The position numbers were made by a program, and so were the translations under genes. The notes beneath the pieces were generated by a model, which searched no databases, was not told where the DNA came from, and saw only the letters and a list, made by a program, of their open reading frames with translations. DNA of 64,000 nucleotides. It comes from Christiangramia fulva. Its GTDB lineage: Bacteria; Bacteroidota; Bacteroidia; Flavobacteriales; Flavobacteriaceae. Below, piece after piece: positions 25,642 to 33,768 of the stretch. The DNA is taken from NCBI RefSeq assembly GCF_003024155.1, contig NZ_CP028136.1:3224001-3288000 (forward strand), in the 5' to 3' direction. The first letter of the stretch is position 1. The number at the start of each line of letters is the position of its first letter.

Positions 25642-26762
25642 GCGATAGGATTTCCGTGGGTTTGTTTTACAATTGCCGGCATAATTCCGGGAAAAAGATC
25701 GATGATCTGCTGTGAAAAATAAGTAGCTGAATGGTTCATCAAAATCTTTTGAAGCAGCCTGCCGGCGAACATTCTTCCGTTAAATTGTTCTTTCCACCGC
25801 TCCTCATAATTCTTTTCAACTGAAGCCCTTTTAATGTCTTTTCTTTTGAAAAATTCCAATAAGACTTCTGAGGCGATTTTTGCACTATGTATAGCCATTG
25901 CCATTCCATTTCCGCAGAGTGGGTGAATAAGACCCGCGGCATCGCCAAGCATGATCACATGATCTTTTATTTGCTCTTTTGAATGGAAATTTATCTGTGC
26001 AATCGTCAGTTCTTTTTGAAAGCTCATCTCTGAATTACTGAAAAATTCCTTGAGGTACCTGTTTTTCATAAGAACATTTTTCTGAAAATCAGCAGTATCC
26101 CTGTATTTTTTAAAACTTTCAAAAGTAGCCAGGTAGCAGGCGTTTACTTCCCCGTTTTCAATTTTTGAAAGCCCGCAGTAACCACCATTGAAATTATGAA
26201 GAGCCACAAGATCATCGGGAAAACTCTTATTTTTGTAATGTGCCTTTACCGCCAGCCAATTGGAGGCTTTTTGCTGAAAACGGCGATCGAGTTTGCGATC
26301 CAGTAAAGATCTTTTTCCGAAAGCGCCCAGAACAAAATCGGCCTTAAGAATAAGGCCATTATTCAGTGAAACACTAAAGGTTTCGTTTTTATATTCAATA
26401 TTTTCAACGCTTTCATGAAGAATTTCACAACCCAACTCGCGGGCCTTCTGAAAAAAATAATTGTCAAGTGTATACCTGCTAATTCCAATTCCACCAAGAT
26501 CCAGTTGAGCATCGATTTTCTTACCCTCTGTGGTGCTAAATTCCAGGCGGGAGATTTCTTTTGGACCTAAACTAAAAATATCTAATCCCAGTTTTTCCAG
26601 ATAAAGCTTTACTTCTGCGGAAAGGTATTCGCCACAAACTTTATGGTGCGGGAATTCATTCTTCTCAATAAGTAACACCTTGAGTTGATGCCGAGACAGA
26701 TGAATAGCGGCCGTAAGTCCGGCCAGTCCCCCACCAACAATTATTATTTGGGTTCTACTCAT
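25638..26762 (-). CDS. FAD-dependent oxidoreductase (geranylgeranyl reductase / aromatic hydroxylase family)
   Basis: This 374-residue flavoprotein has the N-terminal GxGxxG as IIIVGGGLAGLTAAIHL (about 6-22) followed by an acidic ribose-binding residue (LLIEKNEFPHHKVCGEYL). The second FAD motif is MLGDAAGLIHPLCGNGMAMA, with Gly273-Asp274. The KVCGE box is shared with geranylgeranyl reductase-like proteins and flavin-dependent hydroxylases of phenolic rings. It is the first gene of the operon. A hydroxylase role on the resorcinol-like ring, comparable to SrsC, is plausible, and a reductase role on a polyprenyl or unsaturated chain is the alternative. Confidence 0.8.
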   Translation of the reverse strand: MSRTQIIIVGGGLAGLTAAIHLSRHQLKVLLIEKNEFPHHKVCGEYLSAEVKLYLEKLGLDIFSLGPKEISRLEFSTTEGKKIDAQLDLGGIGISRYTLDNYFFQKARELGCEILHESVENIEYKNETFSVSLNNGLILKADFVLGAFGKRSLLDRKLDRRFQQKASNWLAVKAHYKNKSFPDDLVALHNFNGGYCGLSKIENGEVNACYLATFESFKKYRDTADFQKNVLMKNRYLKEFFSNSEMSFQKELTIAQINFHSKEQIKDHVIMLGDAAGLIHPLCGNGMAMAIHSAKIASEVLLEFFKRKDIKRASVEKNYEERWKEQFNGRMFAGRLLQKILMNHSATYFSQQIIDLFPGIMPAIVKQTHGNPIA

Positions 26763-26837
26763 TGGTCAAAAAAATATGAATAAAAAAGCCGACCAGGTAT
26801 TTTAGCCGACTTTCTTAAATGAGGTACGTGAAATTAA

Positions 26838-27548
26838 TTAATTCTGGTTACCTTCTTTTTCAGAGGCCTGTTGTTTGGCATTTTCTACCATTTCTTCATT
26901 GGCAATAATTGCCATTTCCACTCTTCGGTTTTTAGCGCGGCCTTCTGTGGTAGAGTTATCATATTTTGGTTGAGACTCTCCATACCATTTGGTAGTAAAC
27001 CTGCTGCCGCTTATCCCTTTATCCACGAGATAATTGGTCACTGCCTGAGCACGATTTTTAGAAAGCGTAAGATTATAACTTTCGCTTCCCACACTATCGG
27101 TATGCCCTTCCACCAGGATATTGGTATTAGGATATTCTTTTAGGATACCGGCAAGTTTGTTCAGCGTTTGCTGAGACGCGTCGTTAATATTGTATTTGTC
27201 GGTTGCAAAATAAACACCGCTATTCTCATCAAAGGTTACATTTATTCCCTCACCTACCCTTTCGACTTCAGCACCGGGGATCTCTTCTTCAATTTTCTTG
27301 GCCTGTTTATCCATTTTGTTACCGATAATAGCACCGGCAGTTCCACCCACAACGCCACCAATTATGGCGCCTAAAGCAGTATTTCCTTCTCCGGTATTAT
27401 TACCTATCACGCCGCCAACCACAGCTCCTCCCGTAGCTCCTATCACGGCTCCTTTTTGTTTATTATTCGCATTCTTCACGGCATCGCAGCTCAGCAGTAC
27501 TGAACTTGCCAAAAGGATTACGAATATTCTGTTTATTGCTTTTTTCAT
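26838..27548 (-). CDS. OmpA-family lipoprotein with glycine-zipper repeats
   Basis: This 236-residue protein has a lipoprotein signal ending LLASSVLLSC. A Gly-rich segment follows (about 33-80) with repeated GAVIGATGGAVVGGVIGNN and GAIIGGVVGGTAGAIIGNK patterns, typical of glycine-zipper domains inserted in membranes. The C-terminal OmpA domain (about 110-220) carries ILVEGHTDSVGSESYNLTLS and GRAKNRRVEM, the peptidoglycan-binding residues. It anchors the outer membrane to the cell wall. It starts 13 bases downstream of the lipocalin gene, so the pair is an operon. It lies immediately upstream of the type III PKS operon on the same strand (75 bases). Confidence 0.85.
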   Translation of the reverse strand: MKKAINRIFVILLASSVLLSCDAVKNANNKQKGAVIGATGGAVVGGVIGNNTGEGNTALGAIIGGVVGGTAGAIIGNKMDKQAKKIEEEIPGAEVERVGEGINVTFDENSGVYFATDKYNINDASQQTLNKLAGILKEYPNTNILVEGHTDSVGSESYNLTLSKNRAQAVTNYLVDKGISGSRFTTKWYGESQPKYDNSTTEGRAKNRRVEMAIIANEEMVENAKQQASEKEGNQN

Positions 27549-27561
27549 GGTTTACTTGTTT

Positions 27562-28041
27562 TTAAATTTTTGTAAAATTCATTCTTATGGTAAAAGGAGA
27601 TCCATTGAGGCTCACGGTTTGCTCCCATACCATTTGGCTGTCACTCAAACTCTTCAAATTCAATCGAAAACCCTGATTTCCGGTAGTAGATTTATAATCT
27701 TCATTGGTTGGTTTCAGAAGAAAATCATATACTCCGTTTGGGGTATTCTCTTCATCTATAGACCATATATAATAATTCGTCTGATCCTCACAACCAACAC
27801 CGTTTATTGTATAAGTTCCCCTATTATTATTGGAAACGAAATCCCAGGTGCTGCCTTCAAAACAGGAAGCAGAAGCCTGGTTGAAAAGGGTAACATTGAA
27901 ATCTCCGTTATTATAGGGATAAGTTACGCTTGTAAGTCTCCAGTTTCCATCAAATGTTTTACGGGCTTCCCTTGCAACTTTACTGGTTCCGCAGGAAGTA
28001 ACCACAGCGGCGGTAAAAAGAATTATCAATAACTTTTTCAT
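27562..28041 (-). CDS. Lipocalin-like lipoprotein
   Basis: This 159-residue protein starts MKKLLIILFTAAVVTSC with a lipobox. The mature part has the lipocalin-like start GNWRLTSVTYP, which is the first strand motif GxWxLxS, and further strands GSTWDFVSNNNRGTYTING, YYIWSIDEEN and FRLNLKSLSDSQMVWEQT. Such lipocalin-like family proteins in Bacteroidetes are periplasmic or outer-membrane lipoproteins that may bind hydrophobic ligands. It is the first gene of a two-gene operon with the OmpA-family lipoprotein. Confidence 0.75.
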   Translation of the reverse strand: MKKLLIILFTAAVVTSCGTSKVAREARKTFDGNWRLTSVTYPYNNGDFNVTLFNQASASCFEGSTWDFVSNNNRGTYTINGVGCEDQTNYYIWSIDEENTPNGVYDFLLKPTNEDYKSTTGNQGFRLNLKSLSDSQMVWEQTVSLNGSPFTIRMNFTKI

Positions 28042-28061
28042 AGTATATATTTGGTTTTAAA

Positions 28062-28103
28062 TAAAAAATCCAATGCACAATTCGATGAATTCGCACATTG
28101 GAT
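28062..28103 (-). terminator. Strong intrinsic terminator downstream of the DUF1328 gene
   Basis: ATCCAATG (28068-28075) pairs with CATTGGAT (28096-28103). The stem extends inward with AATTC/GAATT after small bulges. Read on the minus strand it is followed by six T residues (complement of 28062-28067). Confidence 0.8.
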
Positions 28104-28121
28104 CAGTATATTTTCATGCAA

Positions 28122-28283
28122 TTATCTTCTGAATAACCTACTTAGTAAGGAAATTACTAATAACACCAGGAAAATATAGAATATGATCTTGGCAATGTCG
28201 GCTGCTCCTTCTGCAATTCCACCGAATCCGAAAATAGCGGCAATGATCGCAATAATCAGGAAAATAATGATTAAACGTACCAT
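28122..28283 (-). CDS. DUF1328-type small membrane protein (53 aa)
   Basis: An ATG at the complement of 28281-28283 opens a 53-codon frame ending in TAA at 28122-28124. The protein starts [20 protein letters not shown], continues [15 protein letters not shown], and ends with a hydrophobic helix and basic SRLFRR. This is the DUF1328 pattern: two transmembrane helices joined by a Gly-rich AxGAADIAK turn. The family is widespread and of unknown function, often linked to stress. The gene is followed by a strong terminator and preceded by a promoter-like sequence, so it forms its own transcript. Confidence 0.85.
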   Translation of the reverse strand: MVRLIIIFLIIAIIAAIFGFGGIAEGAADIAKIIFYIFLVLLVISLLSRLFRR

Positions 28284-28313
28284 AATTAGAGGGTTTTAAT
28301 TGATTAGTTATCT

Positions 28314-28345
28314 CTAAATTACAGTAGTGCCTACCAGCAGACAAA
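28314..28345 (-). promoter_or_regulatory. Candidate promoter of the DUF1328 gene
   Basis: On the minus strand TTTG (complement of 28342-28345) is followed after 20 bases by TAATTTAG (complement of 28314-28321), one mismatch from TAnnTTTG. The ATG is about 30 bases downstream. Confidence 0.45.
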
Positions 28346-28415
28346 ACATTATTAATACTTTAACAATGGATATGTTAAGAATTCTTAATAAAAAGGAACT
28401 ATCATTTTTGAATTA

Positions 28416-30416
28416 TTAATATTCTATTAATTCTATTAGTTTTTCTCTAAACCTTTCCTTTCCTAAATAACCTTTCTCCAGTGTTCCGGCAAAAGGAATG
28501 GGTGTTTCCAAACTACCTGCTCTCATTACCGGCGCGTCAAGTTTTTCAAAGCATTTTTCAGATATTATCGCGGCAATTTCTGAAGCGATACTGCCGAAAA
28601 GGGAATCTTCGGTTAATACAATGGCCTTTCCGGTTTTTGAAACCGATTTAATAATAGCTTCTTCATCTAAAGGCTGAAGGCTTCGAAGATCAATAAGATC
28701 GGCTTTTTCATAATTTATTTCCTCGAGACATTCCAGCGCCCAATGTACTCCGGCACCATAGGAAATAATAGTGATATCCTCTCCCTCTTTAAGTAAGGAA
28801 GCTTTCCCTAAAGGCAAAGTGTAATAATTTGTTGGGACCTCCTGCCTTATACTTCTGTAAAGCCCTTTGTGTTCAAAGAAAAGCACCGGATTGGGGTCAT
28901 TTATGGCCGTGTTGAGTAAACCTTTAGCGTCGTAAGGAAAAGCAGGATAAATAATTTTTAAACCGGGAACCTTGGCAAACCAGGCTTCATTGGTCTGGGA
29001 ATGAAAGGGTCCTGCCCCAACTCCCGCCCCGCAAGGCATTCGAATGACCACGTCGGCATTTTGATTCCAACGATAATGAACCTTGGCGAGATAATTCACC
29101 AGCGGATTGAATCCAGAGCTTACAAAATCCCCAAACTGCATTTCTACCATGGCTTTCATCCCGTTTATCGAAAGTCCCATAGCTGTACTTACAATCCCCG
29201 ATTCGCAGATGGGAGTATTCCTGATCCTGTCACTGCCAAATTTTTCAAGAAACCCTTCGGTGATCTTGAAAACTCCGCCGTACTCTGCTATATCCTGGCC
29301 CATACAAACAAGATTTTCATGCCGCTGCATGGACTGTTCAAGAGCCTGGGAAATGGCATCTACAAATCTGATATTAACAGTTTCTGAATTTTTTTCAAAA
29401 TGCTCATATTCTTTATTTTGGAATACATCATTTAACTCTTTAGTTTCATTGAAGGTAACTGGACTTTCTGCATAAGCGACCTTCAATCCGTTTTCAATTT
29501 CTTCAGTAATTTCCTTTTTAAAAAATTCTTCTTTTTCCTCATCAAGAATATCCCTTTCAAAAAGATAATTTCGGTAGTTGTCTATCGGATCTTTCTGCGC
29601 CCATTCATTCATAAGTTCATCAGGCACATACTTGGTGCCACTGGCCTCTTCATGGCCACGCATTCTGAAGGTTTTAAATTCAATAAGAACAGGCCTCGGA
29701 TTTTCCCGTACATCTCCTGCAATTTCTAAGATCTTAGTATAAACTTCGAGGATATTATTTCCATCTATAATAAATGACTCCATTCCATAAGCAATGCCAC
29801 GATCAGCTATATCCTTACAGCGATATTGTTCATTTACCGGCGTAGAAAGACCATAGCCGTTATTTTCAATGCAAAAAAGCACGGGCAGATCCCATACAGA
29901 CGCAATATTGAGAGCTTCATGAAAATCCCCTTCGCTGGTTCCCCCTTCGCCTGAAAAGACCGCGCAGAGTTTCTTTTCTTTTCTGATCTTATGTGCCAGT
30001 GCAATGCCATCGGCAACCCCGAGCTGAGGACCCAGGTGAGAGATCATACCCACTATTTTATACTCCTGTGTCCCGAAATGGAAACTGCGATCACGGCCGT
30101 TCGTAAAACCAGAGGCTTTTCCCTGCCACTGGGCGAAAAGTTTTTCCAAAGGAATTTTTCTACCTGTAAAAACACCAAGATTTCTATGCATGGGAAGTAT
30201 ATACTCGTCATCTTCGAGAGCCATAGTAACTCCGATAGAAATCGCTTCCTGACCTATACCGCTGAACCATTTCGAAATTTTGCCCTGCCGCAGTAGTATC
30301 AACATCTTTTCTTCTATCATTCTGGGCTTTAGCATTTCGTTATATAATTCCAGTAAAACTTCTGAAGAAAGTTGGTTGGGCTTATATTTTATAGTGCCTG
30401 CAAGTGAGCTCTTCAT
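28416..30416 (-). CDS. Branched-chain 2-oxoacid dehydrogenase E1, fused alpha and beta subunits
   Basis: I start at MKSSLAGT (complement of 30414-30416); an ATG at 30422 is equally possible. The ~666 residues contain a full E1 alpha domain (about 20-330) and E1 beta domain (about 345-666). The thiamine pyrophosphate motif is FSGEGGTSEGDFHEALNIASVWDLPVLFCIENNGYG, in the GDG-NN pattern, and the phosphorylation-loop-like EFKTFRMRGHEEASGTKY follows. The beta half has ITEGFLEKFG, EMQFGDFVSSGFNP and PCGAGVGAGPFHSQ. It decarboxylates branched-chain 2-oxoacids as part of BCKDH. Fused E1 subunits are common in Bacteroidetes. It is divergent from the 2OG oxygenase gene. Confidence 0.88.
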   Translation of the reverse strand: MKSSLAGTIKYKPNQLSSEVLLELYNEMLKPRMIEEKMLILLRQGKISKWFSGIGQEAISIGVTMALEDDEYILPMHRNLGVFTGRKIPLEKLFAQWQGKASGFTNGRDRSFHFGTQEYKIVGMISHLGPQLGVADGIALAHKIRKEKKLCAVFSGEGGTSEGDFHEALNIASVWDLPVLFCIENNGYGLSTPVNEQYRCKDIADRGIAYGMESFIIDGNNILEVYTKILEIAGDVRENPRPVLIEFKTFRMRGHEEASGTKYVPDELMNEWAQKDPIDNYRNYLFERDILDEEKEEFFKKEITEEIENGLKVAYAESPVTFNETKELNDVFQNKEYEHFEKNSETVNIRFVDAISQALEQSMQRHENLVCMGQDIAEYGGVFKITEGFLEKFGSDRIRNTPICESGIVSTAMGLSINGMKAMVEMQFGDFVSSGFNPLVNYLAKVHYRWNQNADVVIRMPCGAGVGAGPFHSQTNEAWFAKVPGLKIIYPAFPYDAKGLLNTAINDPNPVLFFEHKGLYRSIRQEVPTNYYTLPLGKASLLKEGEDITIISYGAGVHWALECLEEINYEKADLIDLRSLQPLDEEAIIKSVSKTGKAIVLTEDSLFGSIASEIAAIISEKCFEKLDAPVMRAGSLETPIPFAGTLEKGYLGKERFREKLIELIEY

Positions 30417-30506
30417 ATGCATAGTTGAGTTTTTGTATCTCAAATGTAACCAAATTTCTATATGCTAAGAAAAATATAATCTACCCACAGATCATTCAAT
30501 TTTACT

Positions 30507-30514
30507 TAACTTTG
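30507..30514 (+). promoter_or_regulatory. Candidate -7 box of the 2OG-oxygenase operon
   Basis: TAACTTTG is an exact match to TAnnTTTG, 33 bases before the ATG at 30548. I see no matching TTTG -33 element. Confidence 0.4.
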
Positions 30515-30547
30515 CCTGTTAGACCTAAGAAACAAAACACCATACTT

Positions 30548-31504
30548 ATGGCAATGAAAAATATTCCCAGCGTTGATCTGGCCGACTTCGTGGCGAATGA
30601 TCCCAAACGCAAAGAAAAATTCGTTAACGAGATTGGTAAGGCATATGAAGAAATAGGTTTTGTAGCTCTAAAAAACCACTTTCTCAGTGATGAACTGGTT
30701 GAAGAACTCTATAAGGAAGTAAAAGCTTTTTTCGACCTTCCCATAGAAACCAAACAGAAATATGAAATTGAAGGCCTGGCCGGGCAAAGAGGATATATTT
30801 CCTTCGGAAAAGAACATGCCAAAGGAAAAAAAGAAGGTGACCTTAAGGAATTCTGGCATTTTGGACAGGAACCTTCTGAAGATGCCAACCTTACCGAAGA
30901 ATATCCTGAAAATGTTCAGGTAGAAGAGCTTAAAGATTTTAATCATGTGGGCATGGAAGCATACCGGATGCTTGAAAAGACCGGAATTTATGTTCTAAGG
31001 GCGCTGGCTATTTACATTGGCCTTGAAGAACATTACTTTGATCCCTGGGTTAGCAATGGCAACAGTATTCTAAGGCCTATACATTACCCTCCCATACAAG
31101 AAGAACCAAAAGGAGCCGTTAGAGCGGGTGAACATGGAGATATAAATCTTATCACCTTGCTTATGGGAGCTTCAACAGGAGGTTTACAGGTGCTTCGCAA
31201 AGACGGTGTTTGGATAGATGCCATTCCACAGGAAGATGAACTGGTGATTAATGTAGGGGATATGCTGGAAAGACATACCAATAATAAACTGCGATCTACC
31301 ATTCACCGTGTGGTAAATCCGCCGAAGGAAGAATGGGGCAACCCAAGGTATTCCATTCCGTTCTTTATGCATCCGCGAAGCGATATGAGGCTTGATTGCC
31401 TGGAAGAATGTATCGATGAAGATCATCCAAAACAATATGAAGACATTACAGCGGGTGAATTTTTGAATCAGCGCCTTATTGAAATAGGCCTGGCTAAAAA
31501 ATAA
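30548..31504 (+). CDS. Isopenicillin-N-synthase-family 2-oxoglutarate/Fe(II) oxygenase
   Basis: I start at MAMKNIPS (ATG 30548), giving 318 residues. The N-terminal region contains IPSVDLADF and GFVALKNHFL, typical of the DIOX_N domain. The iron ligands are His196 and Asp198 in GEHGDINLITLLM, and His253 in STIHRVVNPP. The 2-oxoglutarate-binding pair is Arg267 and Ser269 in RYSIPFFMHP. It is a cytosolic non-haem iron oxygenase, related to plant and bacterial hydroxylases and to ethylene-forming enzymes. The substrate is unknown. SUI1 begins two bases after its stop. Confidence 0.85.
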   Translation: MAMKNIPSVDLADFVANDPKRKEKFVNEIGKAYEEIGFVALKNHFLSDELVEELYKEVKAFFDLPIETKQKYEIEGLAGQRGYISFGKEHAKGKKEGDLKEFWHFGQEPSEDANLTEEYPENVQVEELKDFNHVGMEAYRMLEKTGIYVLRALAIYIGLEEHYFDPWVSNGNSILRPIHYPPIQEEPKGAVRAGEHGDINLITLLMGASTGGLQVLRKDGVWIDAIPQEDELVINVGDMLERHTNNKLRSTIHRVVNPPKEEWGNPRYSIPFFMHPRSDMRLDCLEECIDEDHPKQYEDITAGEFLNQRLIEIGLAKK

Positions 31505-31506
31505 TT

Positions 31507-31863
31507 ATGGCTAAGAAGAAGTTAGGACTTGAAAATTTAAGTGGATTTGTATTTTCCACCGATGAAAATTTTAATGAAAAAGAGTATCTGGAAGAAGGTA
31601 ATTACGAAACTCCCGCTCCCGGTGAACAGGAACTGGAAGCTCATTTCAGCAATAAAGGCAGGGGCGGAAAAACCGTCACTATTATTAAAGGATTCCAGGG
31701 AAAAGAAGACGATCTTGCCGCATTAGGTAAAAGTTTGAAGAAGAAATGTGGCGTTGGAGGATCGGTAAAAGATGGCGAGATCATTATTCAGGGCGATGAC
31801 CGTGAAAAGATAATGAGCATTCTTAGAAAAGAAGGTTATAAAGTAAAACGCGTTGGAGGTTAG
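31507..31863 (+). CDS. SUI1/eIF1-like translation factor (YciH-type)
   Basis: This 118-residue protein has a variable, acidic N-terminal half, then the SUI1 domain. Within it, GRGGKTVTIIKGFQGKEDDLAALGKSLKKKCGVGGSVKDGEIIIQGD is nearly the consensus of the family, including the CGVGG motif and the final IxQGD. The protein resembles YciH and eIF1, which bind the small ribosomal subunit near the P site and inspect start codons. It is the second gene in a probable four-gene operon. Confidence 0.88.
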   Translation: MAKKKLGLENLSGFVFSTDENFNEKEYLEEGNYETPAPGEQELEAHFSNKGRGGKTVTIIKGFQGKEDDLAALGKSLKKKCGVGGSVKDGEIIIQGDDREKIMSILRKEGYKVKRVGG

Positions 31864-31893
31864 CCTTCTTTAGCTCGATACAATTCATTAAAT

Positions 31894-32823
31894 ATGGAAA
31901 ACAAAACCCTACACCTCGTGAACGGTGATAGTCTTGCAGAAAAGGTTACAGACCTCAATCTGAAAGGTGAAGTGATCGTTTGGCGGGAACTTTTGTGTGA
32001 AGGACCAACGCTTCAGGAAATAAATTCTGATTTTTTTAAATTGAGAAAGAAATTTCTGAAGAAAGCATATTCCATATCTGCTGAAGAATATGATAAGCGT
32101 TTTGTTTCCGAAATAAAAAGGCTGAAAGCGCTTGGTAAATTAGATGAAATTGTTCTGTGGTTCGAATTTGACCTTTTTTGCCATATCAATATGCTTGCCG
32201 CCATTAATCTGCTTAGAGAGATCCAGAAAGATGTTCCCATAACTCTGGTTTGCAGCAGGAAACTCATTGGAGAAAAAGAATTCAAACCCCTTTCGCAGTT
32301 AGACCTTAATGAGCTCGAAAATCATTATAAAAACCGGATTGACCTTACTGTTGACGATCTTGAAATCGCTACTTTGATTTGGGAATTGTACTGTAGCGAT
32401 AATCCATTGAAATTAAAACCACAAATCAAGGTTAAATCTAATTTCGAATATTTATCCAGTTGTGTAAGGGCTCATGTTGAAAGATTTCCGAACAGCGTTA
32501 CCGGAATAAATTCACTTGAAAAAAATGTGCTTCGCCTCATTGAAAACCACGATATAAAAAATGAGAATCACCTTTTGGGATATGTCCTGGAATACCAGGG
32601 ATACTATGGATATAGTGACGCCCAAATGCAAAGGCTTCTAAAAAAACTTAATATATTCTATGAAGAAAAAGATGGCAGGATCCAGGTTTCTGAAAAAGGC
32701 CGCCTCGCGCTGGAAGGAAAACACAATTTTTATCAGGAATTAAAAAATGATGAATATTACGGTGGTGCCCGCATCTATGACTTTCTTTACGAATCTGAGA
32801 CACACCGACTTTTAAAATTGTAA
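31894..32823 (+). CDS. DUF1835-domain protein
   Basis: This 309-residue protein begins TLHLVNGDSLAEKVTDLNLKGEVIVWRELLCEGPT, the signature of the DUF1835 domain. The middle region includes VLWFEFDLFCHINMLAAINLL. The C-terminal region (about 160-290) has the DUF3658-like pattern, with a winged-helix-like ending EEKDGRIQVSEKGRLALEG. The function of the family is unknown, with cytosolic location predicted. It lies in the operon between the SUI1 and nucleoside phosphorylase genes, with a single base before the next start. Confidence 0.75.
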   Translation: MENKTLHLVNGDSLAEKVTDLNLKGEVIVWRELLCEGPTLQEINSDFFKLRKKFLKKAYSISAEEYDKRFVSEIKRLKALGKLDEIVLWFEFDLFCHINMLAAINLLREIQKDVPITLVCSRKLIGEKEFKPLSQLDLNELENHYKNRIDLTVDDLEIATLIWELYCSDNPLKLKPQIKVKSNFEYLSSCVRAHVERFPNSVTGINSLEKNVLRLIENHDIKNENHLLGYVLEYQGYYGYSDAQMQRLLKKLNIFYEEKDGRIQVSEKGRLALEGKHNFYQELKNDEYYGGARIYDFLYESETHRLLKL

Positions 32824-32824
32824 A

Positions 32825-33694
32825 ATGACAATACTGGCTTCAGAGCTTATACTCAATCCCGATGGCTCTATTTATCACCTTGGAATAAAACCCGAAGATC
32901 TTGCTGATACGGTTATTGTAGTGGGAGATCCGGGACGTGTTCCTACTATTTCACGGCATTTTAATAAAATCGAAATCAAAAAGAACAAACGTGAATTTTG
33001 TACCCATACCGGATTTTATAAATCTAAACGTATTACCGTGATGTCAACGGGTATGGGTACAGATAATATTGATATAGCCTTTACGGAACTTGACGCGCTA
33101 AAAAACATCAATTTTTCTACAAGAAGGATTAAGGAAGAACAAAGTAGCCTTGAAATAATAAGGATTGGAACTACGGGCTCCCTTCAGAAAAATATCCCGG
33201 TAGATTCTTTTGTAGCCAGTGAATATGGTCTTGGCCTTGATGGTTTGATGCATTTTTACAACAGCGAGCATATTTTTGAAAAGGAAATAGCAGATGAATT
33301 TGTCAGGCAAACCGGATGGTCTACTAAAAAGGCATATCCTTATGTGGTAAAAGGAGATGGTTCTTTACTTGAAAAATTCATGAGTCCTGAAGTAAATAAG
33401 GGTCTCACGGCAACCAACTGCGGATTTTACGGTCCGCAGGGACGGGTTTTAAGACTGGGAATTCCCGATCCTGATATGAACGATAAAATTGCAGCTTTCA
33501 GCTTTCAGAATAAAGTAGTGACTAATTTTGAGATGGAGACGTCAGCTATCTACGGAATGTCGAAATTACTCGGGCATAGAGCCTTATCTATGAATGCCGT
33601 GATCGCAAACCGGGCAACCGGAAATTTCTCTTCAGATCCGAAGAAAGTAGTGGCTAATCTGGTAAACTACTGCCTGGAAAAGCTTGCCTCCTAA
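32825..33694 (+). CDS. Nucleoside phosphorylase (uridine phosphorylase-like)
   Basis: This 289-residue protein belongs to the PNP/UDP phosphorylase family. The phosphate loop is VVGDPGRVPTISRHF near residue 32, and STGMGTDNIDIAFTELDAL near 78 is the usual substrate loop. RIGTTGSLQKNIPVDSFV corresponds to the RxGTxG strand. FEMETSAIYGMSKLLGH carries the ribose-binding Glu-Met-Glu. It cleaves nucleosides with phosphate to base and ribose-1-phosphate. It is the last gene of the 30548-33694 run, 74 bases before ppk1. The precise base preference is not predictable from sequence alone. Confidence 0.85.
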   Translation: MTILASELILNPDGSIYHLGIKPEDLADTVIVVGDPGRVPTISRHFNKIEIKKNKREFCTHTGFYKSKRITVMSTGMGTDNIDIAFTELDALKNINFSTRRIKEEQSSLEIIRIGTTGSLQKNIPVDSFVASEYGLGLDGLMHFYNSEHIFEKEIADEFVRQTGWSTKKAYPYVVKGDGSLLEKFMSPEVNKGLTATNCGFYGPQGRVLRLGIPDPDMNDKIAAFSFQNKVVTNFEMETSAIYGMSKLLGHRALSMNAVIANRATGNFSSDPKKVVANLVNYCLEKLAS

Positions 33695-33740
33695 GAATCT
33701 TATTTAACAATATATTAAAAGCAAAGCAGGGTGGACTTTG

Positions 33741-33748
33741 TATTTTTG
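33741..33748 (+). promoter_or_regulatory. Candidate -7 box for ppk1
   Basis: TATTTTTG matches TAnnTTTG exactly and lies 20 bases before the ATG. No clear -33 element is present at the usual spacing. Confidence 0.4.
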
Positions 33749-33768
33749 ATGAAACACTTTTAACACCT

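Noticed and set aside
20535..26762. Flexirubin or aryl-polyene gene cluster
   Set aside because: No DarA, DarB, ammonia-lyase or glycosyl/acyl transferase genes of those clusters are present; the type III PKS defines a different pathway.
26785..26812. Repeat AGCCGAC taken for a terminator hairpin
   Set aside because: The two copies are in the same orientation, so they cannot pair with each other.
27298..28032. A 244-codon plus-strand frame rich in Pro and Ala
   Set aside because: It covers the OmpA and lipocalin genes in antisense. The Gly-zipper codons give Pro/Ala on the reverse strand. Both opposing genes have lipoboxes and family motifs.
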